From the NCBI RefSeq assembly GCF_001556045.1, contig NZ_LSIC01000212.1, positions 1-33,519 on the forward strand: a DNA stretch of 33,519 nt. Direction: 5' to 3'. Shown here piece by piece: positions 8,544-16,270 of the stretch. The position numbers and the translations under genes were made by a program. Position 1 is the stretch's first letter, and the number at the start of each line of letters is the position of its first letter. This DNA comes from Bradyrhizobium sp. CCH5-F6 (GTDB lineage: Bacteria > Pseudomonadota > Alphaproteobacteria > Rhizobiales > Xanthobacteraceae). The notes beneath the pieces were generated by a model. It saw nothing but the letters and a program-made list of their open reading frames with translations, searched no databases and was not told where the DNA came from.

Positions 8544-9236
8544 CTATGCCTGCTGCGCGACGGCCTTCCTGACGAACTCCAGCCGCCGCGCTTGCGCCGG
8601 TGCGACCCGTTCCTTCATGGCCGCGACGATGGCTGCCGGCGCCGTATCCGGCGAGCCGGCCTCGAACGGCGGTGCGGGATTGTATTCCATGCGCAGCTGG
8701 ATCATCTCCGCGGCCGCGCGGCCTCGCAGCATCGCGACCAGGGTGAGTGCAAAGTCGATGCCGGCGGTGATGCCGCCGCCCGTCAGGCGGTTGCGATCGA
8801 TGCACACCCTCTCCCGCGACACCGCGGCCCCGAAGAACGGCAAGGCGTCGATCGCGGTCCAATGCGTGGCCGCGCGATATCCCTTCAGGAGACCGGCCGC
8901 ACCGAGCACGAGCGAGCCGGTGCAAACCGACGTAACGTATTGAGCGCCGCTCGCCTGCCGGCGCAAAAACGCCAGCACCTCCTCGTCCAGCATCAGCTCG
9001 TCGGTGCCATAGCCACCCGGGACGCAGATCACGTCGAGCTGCGGGCAATCGGCGAAGGTGACCGTCGGCGTCAGCGCGATCACGGAATCGCTCGGCACCG
9101 GCTCGATCCGTTTCCAGATCAGATGAACCGCGACATCAGGCAGGCTGGAGAAGACCTGAGCGGGGCCGGTGAGATCGAGTTGCGTGACGCGTGGGAAAAC
9201 CAGAAGACCGATCTGCAACGGGCCCGACATATCCAC
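8544..9236 (-). CDS. inhA: Isonitrile hydratase-like DJ-1/PfpI enzyme
   Basis: This 230-residue cytosolic enzyme of the DJ-1/PfpI superfamily closely resembles Pseudomonas isonitrile hydratase, which hydrates isonitriles to N-substituted formamides. The nucleophile-elbow sequence VTSVCTGSLVLGAAG places C105 and T106, and the N-terminal QLDLTGP places D21. With a four-residue offset these match Cys101, Thr102 and Asp17 described for the Pseudomonas enzyme. The THW and GGGITAGIDFAL motifs are also present. The activity on isonitriles is inferred from family resemblance, and a related amidase activity is possible. It is divergent from a GlxA-type regulator across 78 bases and precedes a solute-binding protein gene, an arrangement that suggests substrate-induced uptake and conversion. 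Confidence 0.82.
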   Translation of the reverse strand: MDMSGPLQIGLLVFPRVTQLDLTGPAQVFSSLPDVAVHLIWKRIEPVPSDSVIALTPTVTFADCPQLDVICVPGGYGTDELMLDEEVLAFLRRQASGAQYVTSVCTGSLVLGAAGLLKGYRAATHWTAIDALPFFGAAVSRERVCIDRNRLTGGGITAGIDFALTLVAMLRGRAAAEMIQLRMEYNPAPPFEAGSPDTAPAAIVAAMKERVAPAQARRLEFVRKAVAQQA

Positions 9237-9314
9237 CTCGACATCGCGCTTGACGATGCAAGCCTGCCATGTTGGCCTTGGGGTCGAAACGGCTTAATTC
9301 CCTCAATTTTGGAC

Positions 9315-10259
9315 ATGGCCATGATCGGCTTCCTGATCTTTTCCGAATTCCAGTTGCTGGATGCGGCCGGACCGATCTCAGTGTTCGAGATCGCGAGACG
9401 CCACGCACCACATGCGCCGCGCGTGATAACGGTGGCGGCAAAAGCCGGCGCCGTGCGCAGCTCGTCCGGCACCGAGATGCTGGCGCGCAGCTTGCGATCG
9501 GCGAGCTCGGTCACGACGCTCTTCGTGGCCGGTGGCGAGGGCGTCGAGGCTGCGGCGCGCTGCAAGACGACCATCGCGTTCATTCAGAGACTGGCACGCC
9601 GCGGCGTGAGAGTGGCCAGCGTTTGCTCGGGGGCCTATCTGCTCGCCGAGGCCGGCCTCCTCAACGGGCGCTGTGCGACCACGCACTGGTCATGCACCCG
9701 CGACTTCATCGGACGCTACCCGAGCATCCGGCTCGAGCCGGACCAGATCTTCACCCGCGACGGCACCGTATGGACGTCGGCCGGCATCACGGCCGGGATC
9801 GATCTGGCGCTCGCCATGATCGCCGAGGACCATGGCGAGGAGATTTCGCAGGCCACCGCCCGGCAGCTGGTGCTCTATCATCGCCGCAGCGGCGCGCAGT
9901 CGCAGTTCTCGACCTTGCTCGAATTGAAGACGCCGAACGGCCGCTTCGGCAGCCTGCTGTCGTGGGTGCGCGAGAATCTGGATGCGCCTCTCACGGTCGA
10001 GGCGCTCGCCGAACGAGCGGGCCTGAGCTCACGGCATTTCGTCCGCTCCTTCGTCGCCGAAACCGGGTCCACGCCGACCAAGGCCGTCGAACGCTTGCGG
10101 GTCGAGGTCGCACGGGAGCGGGTGCAGTCCTCCGGAGAGACCATCGAGCGCGTTGCGCAGTCCACGGGCTTTCGCGACCCCGAGCGGATGCGCCGAGCCT
10201 TCATACGGGCATTCGGTCAACCGCCGCAGTCCCTGCGACGCTCCGCCCGAATTGCGTGA
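9315..10259 (+). CDS. GlxA-family transcriptional regulator (DJ-1/PfpI sensor + AraC HTH)
   Basis: This 314-residue regulator has two parts. An N-terminal DJ-1/PfpI domain (about 1-185) is presumed to sense a ligand. A C-terminal AraC-type DNA-binding domain (about 212-310) has two helix-turn-helices (VEALAERAGLSSRHFVRSF and IERVAQSTGFRDPERMRRAF). The sensor retains a Cys at the elbow (C104 in VASVCSGAY) and an Asp (D16) at the positions equivalent to the catalytic residues of the adjacent isonitrile hydratase. The start at 9315 is taken where similarity to the family begins (MAMIGFLIFSEF); the upstream open frame is antisense to the enzyme gene. It probably controls the divergent enzyme and solute-binding genes. 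Confidence 0.9.
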   Translation: MAMIGFLIFSEFQLLDAAGPISVFEIARRHAPHAPRVITVAAKAGAVRSSSGTEMLARSLRSASSVTTLFVAGGEGVEAAARCKTTIAFIQRLARRGVRVASVCSGAYLLAEAGLLNGRCATTHWSCTRDFIGRYPSIRLEPDQIFTRDGTVWTSAGITAGIDLALAMIAEDHGEEISQATARQLVLYHRRSGAQSQFSTLLELKTPNGRFGSLLSWVRENLDAPLTVEALAERAGLSSRHFVRSFVAETGSTPTKAVERLRVEVARERVQSSGETIERVAQSTGFRDPERMRRAFIRAFGQPPQSLRRSARIA

Positions 10260-10275
10260 GAGAGTTGGATTGAAC

Positions 10276-10464
10276 TTAAGGGCCGCCGGCAACCGATCCG
10301 GCGATCACCATGACCAGCGCGCCAAGATCGACCTTGCCGTTGATTGTCAGCTCTTCCGAACGTGCCACGTCATCCGCGGCCTGGACCTTGAGCGCTTGCG
10401 GCCGGTCGGCCGCCTGCCGCGTCAGCTCGTCGATGATGGCCTGCTTGAGTTTTTCTTCCAGCAT
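10276..10464 (-). CDS. Small protein of unknown function
   Basis: This 62-residue protein has a Lys/Glu/Ala-rich N-terminal helix (MLEEKLKQAIIDELTRQ) and a short hydrophobic C-terminus (LGALVMVIAGSVAGG). AAGGA lies seven bases before the ATG, a good ribosome site for such a short frame. It follows the thioredoxin-reductase-like gene after 57 bases and may be the last gene of that transcript. A weak EcfG-like element (GGAAC at 10519-10515, TT at 10496-10495) in that gap could also transcribe it alone. No family recognised. Confidence 0.6.
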   Translation of the reverse strand: MLEEKLKQAIIDELTRQAADRPQALKVQAADDVARSEELTINGKVDLGALVMVIAGSVAGGP

Positions 10465-10521
10465 GGGCTGTTCCTTCGCGCGTCCTGCCCAGTCAAGACG
10501 AAGGCCCGCCCTTCGTTCCCG

Positions 10522-11421
10522 TCAGGCAAAGCGCCGCGGCAGGCTGTTGTGGATGGTACAGGCGGCAATGGCGGCGTGGCCGAAGGCGACCGAGATCTGG
10601 TGCAGGTCGGTGACGATGTCGCCAATGCCGTAGAGTCCGTCGATCGAGGTGCGCTGATGGTCATCGACGTGCAAGAAGCCCTCGCCCGTATGTTCGGCGC
10701 CGAGCGCTGTCGCGAGCTGCGAGCGCACCTGCGCGCCCATCACCGGATAGATCACCTCGAATTGTGCCGTTCGTCCATCCGCGAACGCGGCTTCGATGCC
10801 CTCACCGCTCCGCCGCAGATGCAGGTCCGGCGCAAACACGACCTCGATGCTGGCATCTGTCAGCTCAGAGGTTAACCTCTGCTCGTCATCCGATCCGGTC
10901 GCGAGCAGCGTCACATCGCGCGAATAGCCACGCAGGAATAGCGCCTTGCCGGCCGCACCATCGAGCGGGCCGACGACGCCGATGCGGCGGCCGCTCGCCT
11001 CGAAGGCGTCGCAGACCGGGCAGTAGCGCAAAAGCCCGTCAGCGACGGCGGCGCGCCATTGCTCGAACGGTGGATGGGTATCGACGATGCCGCAAGCGAG
11101 AACGACGGCGGCGGCCGCATGCGTGCGCCCGTTCCATGTCGCCTGAAATCCATCCTCGTCCCGTTGAAGCGCGGTGACCTCGGCGTCCACGCGCGTGACG
11201 GCGAGCTCGTCAAGTTGGGCCGACATCCGTTCGATCAGTTCAGTCCCGGACAAGCCGTGGACGAAGCCCGGGACATTGTGACTGCGTGGGATCAGCGCCG
11301 CACGGCTCGCGCCGGCGTCCACGACGCAGATGCTCCGGCGGAAGCGCGCCAGATAAATCGCGGCCATCAGCCCGGCGGGACCGCCGCCGATGATCAGGCA
11401 ATCAAGCGGCACGCCCGTCAT
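10522..11421 (-). CDS. Thioredoxin reductase-like FAD oxidoreductase
   Basis: This 299-residue flavoprotein has the layout of low-molecular-weight thioredoxin reductases. The FAD-binding GGGPAG is at residues 12-17, the redox pair CPVC is at C134 and C137, and the C-terminal flavin-contact motif reads GIGDIV. The second nucleotide-binding site is degenerate: GPLDGAA (151-157) replaces the usual GGGDSA, and the basic HRRxxFR patch that holds the NADPH 2'-phosphate is missing. It may therefore use a different electron donor, such as the flavodoxin-like protein encoded just upstream. The ATG overlaps that gene's stop by four bases (ATGA), implying coupled translation. Confidence 0.85.
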   Translation of the reverse strand: MTGVPLDCLIIGGGPAGLMAAIYLARFRRSICVVDAGASRAALIPRSHNVPGFVHGLSGTELIERMSAQLDELAVTRVDAEVTALQRDEDGFQATWNGRTHAAAAVVLACGIVDTHPPFEQWRAAVADGLLRYCPVCDAFEASGRRIGVVGPLDGAAGKALFLRGYSRDVTLLATGSDDEQRLTSELTDASIEVVFAPDLHLRRSGEGIEAAFADGRTAQFEVIYPVMGAQVRSQLATALGAEHTGEGFLHVDDHQRTSIDGLYGIGDIVTDLHQISVAFGHAAIAACTIHNSLPRRFA

Positions 11422-12494
11422 TTCGGATTCGGGTCCGCAAGCCCGGCGCCGGGCTCCTCGAGCCGCCCGCTCCGCGCGAGCCGAACGGCGTTTCCGAGCG
11501 CGCGCGCCGCGTTGATGACCTCCTGCTGGAATTCGCCGTCGTCGTCGAGCGCCCGGTGGGAGGTCGCGTATGGCTCCATGTAGCCGACATAACCGTCGAG
11601 CTCGGCGTAGCGCCCCGCCGAGATCAGCTGCATGTCGGTGAGCCAGTCAGACAAGTCGCGGCGCACCCCTTCGGCGCCAACCGCATCGCCATGCACGACG
11701 ACGCCGAAATGGCGGCCGGCGAGATGGCGCGGATAGGACCAACCCTTCAGCTCGATGGCCTTGGCCTCGGCGGCCTTCTTGCCGTGGGTCGAGGTCGGAT
11801 CGGGATTGCCTCCGTCAGCGCAGACCATGCGGTCCAGCATCGCCTTGAGCCCCGACGGCACGTGATACCAGTTCACCGGCGTCACGATCAGGATGCCGTG
11901 CGCGGCGACCCAGAGCGGATAGATGTCGTTCATCCAGTCTTGGGTCTGTCCCAGCGAATGGTTCGGATAGCAGCTGCATGGCCAGTGGCAGAGCGGCATC
12001 GCAGTGCTGACGCAGGATTTGCAGGGATGGATGTTTTTACCGAACTCCGAGGCGAGCCGCGACAGATCGAGGATGTCGACGGCAAATCCCATCTCGACGA
12101 AGACCGGCTCGGCCAGCTTGACCAGTCGCCACGTCTTGGACATCTCGCCGGGACATGTGTGCTCGCTGCGAGCCGAGCCGTTGACGAGGAGAATGCGCGG
12201 GGTCTCGTCCGCGTCGTCGTGCCGTCGCTGCGCCTCCAGGATCTTCGCGCGCGCATCGAGCCAGTCGAGCGCGAGATCGTAGTCGGGATCGGAGAAACCC
12301 GCGCCCGCCTTCTGTGTCAACGGCGCCTTGCGCGAATGGCTGTAGGCGTCCCAGGCCGCAGCCGTGATGGCATCGAGCTCGCGTTGCAGCGGCGTAAAGG
12401 CGGGATCGACGAACTGACTTTTGTAGCGCCGTTCGAACTCCTCGCGCGACAGCTTGACGGGCGGCATCCCCTTGCGAACGTCGGCGTCCGTCAT
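11418..12494 (-). CDS. Flavodoxin-family / NADPH-dependent FMN reductase-like protein with Cys cluster
   Basis: This 358-residue protein has a flavodoxin-like domain (about 98-300) whose phosphate loop reads LLVNGSARS (103-110). An N-terminal extension of about 95 mostly helical residues precedes it. Five cysteines lie close together (C158, C161, C169, C173, C175; HPCKSC then LCHWPCSC), more than a flavodoxin needs, which suggests metal or iron-sulfur binding or redox relay; this is inference. The start at 12494 is chosen over the longer frame because AGGAG sits five bases ahead and an EcfG-like promoter lies at 12552-12528. Its stop overlaps the start of the reductase gene, so the two proteins are probably partners. 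Confidence 0.83.
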   Translation of the reverse strand: MTDADVRKGMPPVKLSREEFERRYKSQFVDPAFTPLQRELDAITAAAWDAYSHSRKAPLTQKAGAGFSDPDYDLALDWLDARAKILEAQRRHDDADETPRILLVNGSARSEHTCPGEMSKTWRLVKLAEPVFVEMGFAVDILDLSRLASEFGKNIHPCKSCVSTAMPLCHWPCSCYPNHSLGQTQDWMNDIYPLWVAAHGILIVTPVNWYHVPSGLKAMLDRMVCADGGNPDPTSTHGKKAAEAKAIELKGWSYPRHLAGRHFGVVVHGDAVGAEGVRRDLSDWLTDMQLISAGRYAELDGYVGYMEPYATSHRALDDDGEFQQEVINAARALGNAVRLARSGRLEEPGAGLADPNPK

Positions 12495-12527
12495 GCTGGC
12501 TCCTGGCGAAGTCGATATCGTTCGACC

Positions 12528-12552
12528 AACCCGGAGTGCAGCGCGCGGTTCC
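12528..12552 (-). promoter_or_regulatory. Candidate EcfG (general stress sigma) promoter
   Basis: On the minus strand GGAAC (12552-12548), a 16-base spacer and GGTT (12531-12528) match the alphaproteobacterial EcfG/RpoE2 consensus (GGAAC-N16/17-CGTT; also written GGAAC-N18/19-TT) with one mismatch in the first -10 base. It sits 33 bases before the flavoreductase ATG and just after the stop of the preceding gene, exactly where a promoter should be. Confidence 0.5.
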
Positions 12553-12559
12553 CAAAGCC

Positions 12560-12763
12560 CTACTGGCGGGCAATTTCCCGCGGCAGATCGAACCGCGCGA
12601 TCCGCCGGTCGAGCCGCCACAGCTCGATGCGATGGACCAGCACGAGCGCGGCAGCTTCACGCTTGGCCTGCTCGTCGTCGTCGCAAACCAGATTGATGCA
12701 TCCGAACACGTGCCCGTCCGGATCGATCTGGAATGCGCGGTAGTGCTTGATGCTTCCCATCAT
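12560..12763 (-). CDS. Small protein of unknown function (MGSIKHYRAFQID type)
   Basis: This 67-residue protein starts MMGSIKHYRAFQIDPDGH. The first half looks like a short beta-hairpin, the second a charged helix (EQAKREAAALVLVHRIELWRL) ending near IARFDLP. I recognise no family with an assigned function. Its ATG overlaps the stop of the upstream small gene by four bases (ATGA), which argues that both are real and co-translated. The stop lies 65 bases before the flavoreductase start, with an EcfG-like promoter in between. Confidence 0.62.
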   Translation of the reverse strand: MMGSIKHYRAFQIDPDGHVFGCINLVCDDDEQAKREAAALVLVHRIELWRLDRRIARFDLPREIARQ

Positions 12764-12969
12764 GATTGTCCGCGCCTCGGCGAGACGGGTGCGCTCAGCC
12801 AGTCGGTCAGGTTTGATGTCACTTCATTCTGCTTGGCGCGTCGCAGCAGCATCTCGCGTTCCCTGCCGGGCGGCAGGTCGTGCGCGCGCTCACGGGCGCT
12901 TTCGGCGAAGGCGGCCAGCCGCTCCTGAAGCGATTGGGTCTGTTTCCTGCGGTTACGTTTGGCGGTCAT
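12760..12969 (-). CDS. Small basic protein, paralogue of the one at 13710-13910
   Basis: This 69-residue protein starts MTAKRNRRKQTQSL. It is very basic at the N-terminus, followed by a charged helix with the pattern LPPGREREMLLRRAKQNE and a final WLSAP. The same pattern (LPPG..R.EMLRKARQ.E and WLRSP) occurs in the small protein at 13710-13910, so the two are paralogues. The ATG at 12969 is preferred over a GTG at 13011 that has no ribosome site. Function is unknown. Its stop overlaps the next gene's start by four bases. Confidence 0.62.
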   Translation of the reverse strand: MTAKRNRRKQTQSLQERLAAFAESARERAHDLPPGREREMLLRRAKQNEVTSNLTDWLSAPVSPRRGQS

Positions 12970-13181
12970 CGTACCTACACAAAAAGATTTCGGATTGGAG
13001 AAATGGGCCACGGCGGGAAGATCAGGCGCCGAGGCCCGAGACGCTTGTTCGGCGATCGCATTTGCCGGTTGAGGGCGACCAACCCGGCAATGGTTGCAGC
13101 TTCCGCCGCAACCGCCGGTTCCGGCATTTCACTAAGTTAACCCGGGTCGATTTTGCCGAGGGACGGGCCACAGCAGGCCAA

Positions 13182-13207
13182 GGAACCGAATTGCTGATTC
13201 GCATGTT
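13182..13207 (+). promoter_or_regulatory. Candidate EcfG (general stress sigma) promoter
   Basis: GGAAC (13182-13186), a 17-base spacer and TGTT (13204-13207) match the EcfG/RpoE2 consensus with one mismatch in the first -10 base. The element ends 26 bases before the ATG of the SANT-like small protein, leaving room for a start site and the GGAGG ribosome site. Confidence 0.45.
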
Positions 13208-13233
13208 CAAGAACGACTTGAAGGAGGATCATC

Positions 13234-13518
13234 ATGGCGAAAGCAGCATGGAAGCGGCCGGGCTCACCGATCGGCCGCAAGGGACCGCGCAAGTCAAACC
13301 CGGCGTACAAGCGGCGTGCGCGGCAGCCTTGGACGCCCGCGGATGTGAGCAAGCTGAAGCAGCTCGCGAAAGGCAACACGCCGACCGGCGTGATGAGCAT
13401 CAAGCTCCAGCGTCCGGTCGCAGCGATCCGCAGCAAGGCCCAACGCGAAGGGATTTCGCTGAGGCCATCCAACCGCTCGCCCTATAACCGGCGAACCAAA
13501 GCCGCGAAGCGGCGTTGA
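13234..13518 (+). CDS. Small basic protein with SANT/Myb-like helix-turn-helix
   Basis: This 94-residue protein is very rich in Lys and Arg at both ends (MAKAAWKRPGSPIGRKGPRK; NRRTKAAKRR). The centre (about 30-75) reads QPWTPADVSKLKQLAKGNTP then AAIRSKAQREGISLRP. This is the W..xD...L..L...N.P...I...L.R...AI..KA pattern of the small SANT-like DNA-binding proteins common in Bradyrhizobium. It probably binds DNA; no target is known. GGAGG lies seven bases before the ATG, and a near-consensus EcfG promoter sits just upstream, so stress induction is likely. Confidence 0.75.
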   Translation: MAKAAWKRPGSPIGRKGPRKSNPAYKRRARQPWTPADVSKLKQLAKGNTPTGVMSIKLQRPVAAIRSKAQREGISLRPSNRSPYNRRTKAAKRR

Positions 13519-13709
13519 TTTCCGGCACCGCCGGGTGACAACCGGACGCAACGGGGACGATGGACGTGGCGCTCATTTTTCCGGTTTCTGCCCACGACAT
13601 CAGCGCATCGGTACGCGCCGACATCTAACCCGTTCCCGGCGCGTGCCACTTATGTGCAGCACGCGCGCTTTCCGTGCGCCAGCCACACGCGCGTCGGCCC
13701 GGCTCCACC

Positions 13710-13910
13710 CTAATCCGGCGGCTGCAAGCCGGGTGATCGCAGCCACTCGCTCATCTGGGAGCCGGTTTCGGCCTGACGGGCCTTACGCAACATCTCGTCG
13801 CGCGCTGGCCCTGGCGGAAGCGAACCGGCTTGTTCGCGCAACCGCTCAGCTTCTGCAGCCAAGCGCGCCTCGAGCGGATCCATTTGCCGGGACCTGCGCC
13901 GCGTCAACAT
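13710..13910 (-). CDS. Small charged protein, paralogue of the one at 12760-12969
   Basis: This 66-residue protein starts MLTRRRSRQMDPLEARLA, with a single long charged helix and the pattern SLPPGPARDEMLRKARQAE then WLRSPG. It matches the small protein at 12760-12969 over about 40 residues. GGGAG lies eight bases before the ATG at 13910; an internal ATG (MDPLEA) is less well placed. Function is unknown. The two paralogues flank the SANT-like gene, giving a cluster of small basic proteins. Confidence 0.62.
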   Translation of the reverse strand: MLTRRRSRQMDPLEARLAAEAERLREQAGSLPPGPARDEMLRKARQAETGSQMSEWLRSPGLQPPD

Positions 13911-14255
13911 AAGACGTTCTCCCTGTTTGTCGGAGCGCGCCGTTGCGTTCTCGGTTAAGTTAAGTCAGCGCCACGCCCGTCGGCGCGGCGAACCGACAAC
14001 GTTCCTGAGACGGAACGGTTGCCAGATATCCGTGAAAAAGCTGACTCGGCTCCGCCGCCTCCTTTGCTTCGTGGCAGACGGCAGATGTCATCCGTCCCGG
14101 GGGCCACGATAGAGTTGCAGATCGCTCGGACACATCCCTTCGCTGCCCCGCTCTCTCGTTCCCATTGCGCGATGCGAACAATTTGCAGTCGGCGATAGCA
14201 ACCATCATTCGTTCCTGGACTTAGATGGCAACTGGTTCATCCGAAAGGACGGAAG
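13911..14255. other. 345-base stretch without a convincing gene
   Basis: Short open frames exist on both strands here (up to 82 codons), but none has a good ribosome site plus protein-like composition, and they overlap one another. The stretch must hold the divergent promoters of the small gene ending at 13710 and the zinc dehydrogenase starting at 14256. GGAAC-like boxes at 14005 (minus) and about 14016 (plus) lack a matching -10. I see no hairpin or repeat that explains the length; an RNA gene cannot be excluded. Confidence 0.4.
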
Positions 14256-15431
14256 ATGAAGGCGCTGGTTTGGCACGGCAAGGAGGACATACGGTGCGAC
14301 ACCGTCACCGATCCGGAGATCTTGGACCCGCGCGATGCCATCATCAAAGTCACGAGTTGCGCCATCTGCGGCTCCGACCTTCACCTCTTCCACAATTTCA
14401 TCCCCGGCATGCTGCCCGGCGACATCATGGGCCACGAGACCATGGGTGAAGTGGTTGAGGTCGGCTCGGGCGTCGACGGCAAGCTCAAGAAGGGCGACCG
14501 TATCGTCGTGCCCTTCACGATCATTTGCGGCGAGTGCGACCAGTGCAAGCGCGGCAACTTTTCGGTGTGCGAGACCACGAACCGCAAGCGTCATCTGGCT
14601 GACAAGGTCTTTGGACACACGACGGCTGGTCTGTTCGGCTATACGCATCTGACCGGCGGCTACCCCGGCGGGCAGGCTGAATATCTGCGCGTGCCCTTCG
14701 CCGATGCCACTCACATCAAGGTGCCCGCGGGCATTCCCGACGAGCAATTGCTTTTCCTCAGCGACATCTTCCCGACGGGCTGGCAGGCAGCCGTGCAATG
14801 CGACATCGTGCCGACCGACACGGTTGCCATCTGGGGCTGCGGTCCTGTCGGACAGATGGCGATCCGCAGCGCCATTCTGCTCGGCGCCAACCAGGTGATC
14901 GCGATCGACTGCCTGCCCGAGCGGCTCAGCATGGCGGAGGCCGGCGGCGCCACCACGATCAATTTCGAGACTGAGAGCGTTCTGGAGCGGCTGAACGAGC
15001 TCACCGACGGCAAGGGCCCCGAAAAGTGCATCGACTGCGTGGGAATGGAATCGCATGTCATGGCGTCCCTGCCCGACACGCTGCTCGATCGCGCCAAGCA
15101 GATGGTGATGGCGGAGAGCGACCGGCCCCACGTGCTTCGCGAGATGATCTATGTCTGCAGGCCTGGCGGCATCATTTCCGTGCCTGGCGTGTACAGCGGT
15201 CTCTCCGACATGCTTCCGATGGGCGCCTTCATGAACAAGGGCCTGACGATGCGCACCGGCCAGACCCACGTCAACCGCTGGACCGACGACCTGCTGCACC
15301 GCATCGAAGAAGGCGAGATCGATCCATCCTTCGTCATCACCCACACCGTCCCGCTCAGCCAGGGCCCCGAGATGTACCAGGTGTTTCGCGACAAGCGGGA
15401 TTCCTGCGTCAAGGTCGTGCTGAAGCCCTGA
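14256..15431 (+). CDS. Zinc-dependent alcohol/formaldehyde dehydrogenase
   Basis: This 391-residue MDR-superfamily dehydrogenase resembles glutathione-independent formaldehyde dehydrogenase and related threonine/alcohol dehydrogenases. Catalytic zinc ligands C38 (SCAICGSDLH) and H60 with E61 (MGHETMG) are present. The structural-zinc quartet is C91, C94, C97 and C105, and the dinucleotide loop is GCGPVG (194-199) with D218 at the end of the next strand, which favours NAD over NADP. The substrate is not decided. An AAGGACGGAAG ribosome site precedes the ATG. A membrane-protein gene follows after 12 bases and is certainly co-transcribed. Confidence 0.93.
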   Translation: MKALVWHGKEDIRCDTVTDPEILDPRDAIIKVTSCAICGSDLHLFHNFIPGMLPGDIMGHETMGEVVEVGSGVDGKLKKGDRIVVPFTIICGECDQCKRGNFSVCETTNRKRHLADKVFGHTTAGLFGYTHLTGGYPGGQAEYLRVPFADATHIKVPAGIPDEQLLFLSDIFPTGWQAAVQCDIVPTDTVAIWGCGPVGQMAIRSAILLGANQVIAIDCLPERLSMAEAGGATTINFETESVLERLNELTDGKGPEKCIDCVGMESHVMASLPDTLLDRAKQMVMAESDRPHVLREMIYVCRPGGIISVPGVYSGLSDMLPMGAFMNKGLTMRTGQTHVNRWTDDLLHRIEEGEIDPSFVITHTVPLSQGPEMYQVFRDKRDSCVKVVLKP

Positions 15432-15443
15432 GGAGCAAGACCC

Positions 15444-16013
15444 ATGTTTCATTTCTCCAACATTGTTCGCACCAAGGGCGACCCGAAGATCGTCCAAGGC
15501 GGCCCGAGCCTGAAGCAGCCCGCCGACCAGCTCGCTCGCGCGCTCGGCTGGTTCAGCATCGGTCTTGGCGTCGTCGAACTCTTCGCACCCCGGCGCGTCA
15601 CGCACACGCTCGGCATGGAAGGCCATGAGACGCTGGTCCGCGCTTTCGGCGTGCGGGAGATCCTGGCCGGGATCATGTCGCTCTCGGTCGACAAGAACGC
15701 CGGCCTGTGGGCCCGCGTCGGCGGCGACGGCCTCGATGCCGCAGCGCTACTTTCAGGACTGACGCCGGACAATCCCAAGAAGGGCAACATCGCGCTTGCA
15801 CTGCTGATGGTCGGCGGCATCGCCATCCTCGACTACCGTGCCGCGCAGGACACCAAGCCGCGACGCCCCCCGCGCGATGCATGGCGCAAGCTCTATCCGA
15901 ACCGCAGCGGTTTCCCCAGGGGTCTCGAGAGTGCCCGAACCGCGGCAAGGCAGATCGCAGCGCACGCTGGGCGCAACGAGGCGAAGCAAGGCGATGAGCG
16001 CCGCATCCCGTGA
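15444..16013 (+). CDS. Membrane protein of unknown function, partner of the zinc dehydrogenase
   Basis: This 189-residue protein has an N-terminal soluble segment and about three to four hydrophobic stretches (ALGWFSIGLGVVELFAP near 33-49, an internal one near 68-78, AALLSG near 98-104, and IALALLMVGGIAILDY near 115-130). A basic tail (about 135-189) follows. The hydrophobic part resembles the region found in front of polyketide-cyclase/SRPBCC domains in some proteobacterial proteins, but no SRPBCC domain follows here. Its GAGGAG ribosome site overlaps the stop of the dehydrogenase, so translation is linked. Function unknown. Confidence 0.72.
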   Translation: MFHFSNIVRTKGDPKIVQGGPSLKQPADQLARALGWFSIGLGVVELFAPRRVTHTLGMEGHETLVRAFGVREILAGIMSLSVDKNAGLWARVGGDGLDAAALLSGLTPDNPKKGNIALALLMVGGIAILDYRAAQDTKPRRPPRDAWRKLYPNRSGFPRGLESARTAARQIAAHAGRNEAKQGDERRIP

Positions 16014-16084
16014 CGAAGCTGCGTGGTAAAGGAACCGCCTGAGCACTGGCGTACGCCTGGACGCAGGGATATCGGAGGCAGCTC

Positions 16085-16270
16085 ATGGGCAAGACCAAAG
16101 GTCTTCAGCAACGGACCGCCGGCAAGACAAAGCAGGCTGTCGGCGAGATCATCGGCGACCAGGACCTCCATGACGAAGGCAAGGCGCAAGCCGAGCGCGG
16201 GCGCGGGCGCGGCGAGCAGGACAAGCCGACCGAGCTCAATCCATTGAAGAAGCTCAAGCAGCTGACGTGA
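16085..16270 (+). CDS. CsbD-family stress protein
   Basis: This 61-residue, highly charged protein carries the CsbD pattern: GLQQRTAGKTKQAVGEIIGD then DLHDEGKAQAERGRGRGEQD. Family members are abundant after general stress in many bacteria; their molecular role is unclear. It is shorter at the C-terminus than some relatives but complete (TGA at 16268). GGAGG lies about six bases before the ATG. It sits 71 bases after the dehydrogenase/membrane protein pair on the same strand and may share its transcript. A GGAAC box upstream lacks a correctly spaced -10. Confidence 0.88.
   Translation: MGKTKGLQQRTAGKTKQAVGEIIGDQDLHDEGKAQAERGRGRGEQDKPTELNPLKKLKQLT

Noticed and set aside
13612..13636. GGAAC-N16-CGTA on the minus strand
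   Set aside because: It lacks the TT of the -10 box and would transcribe antisense into the SANT-like gene; no gene starts downstream.
16031..16053. GGAAC before csbD as an EcfG promoter
   Set aside because: The nearest -10-like CGTA is only 14 bases away, and no TT occurs at the 18-19 base spacing.
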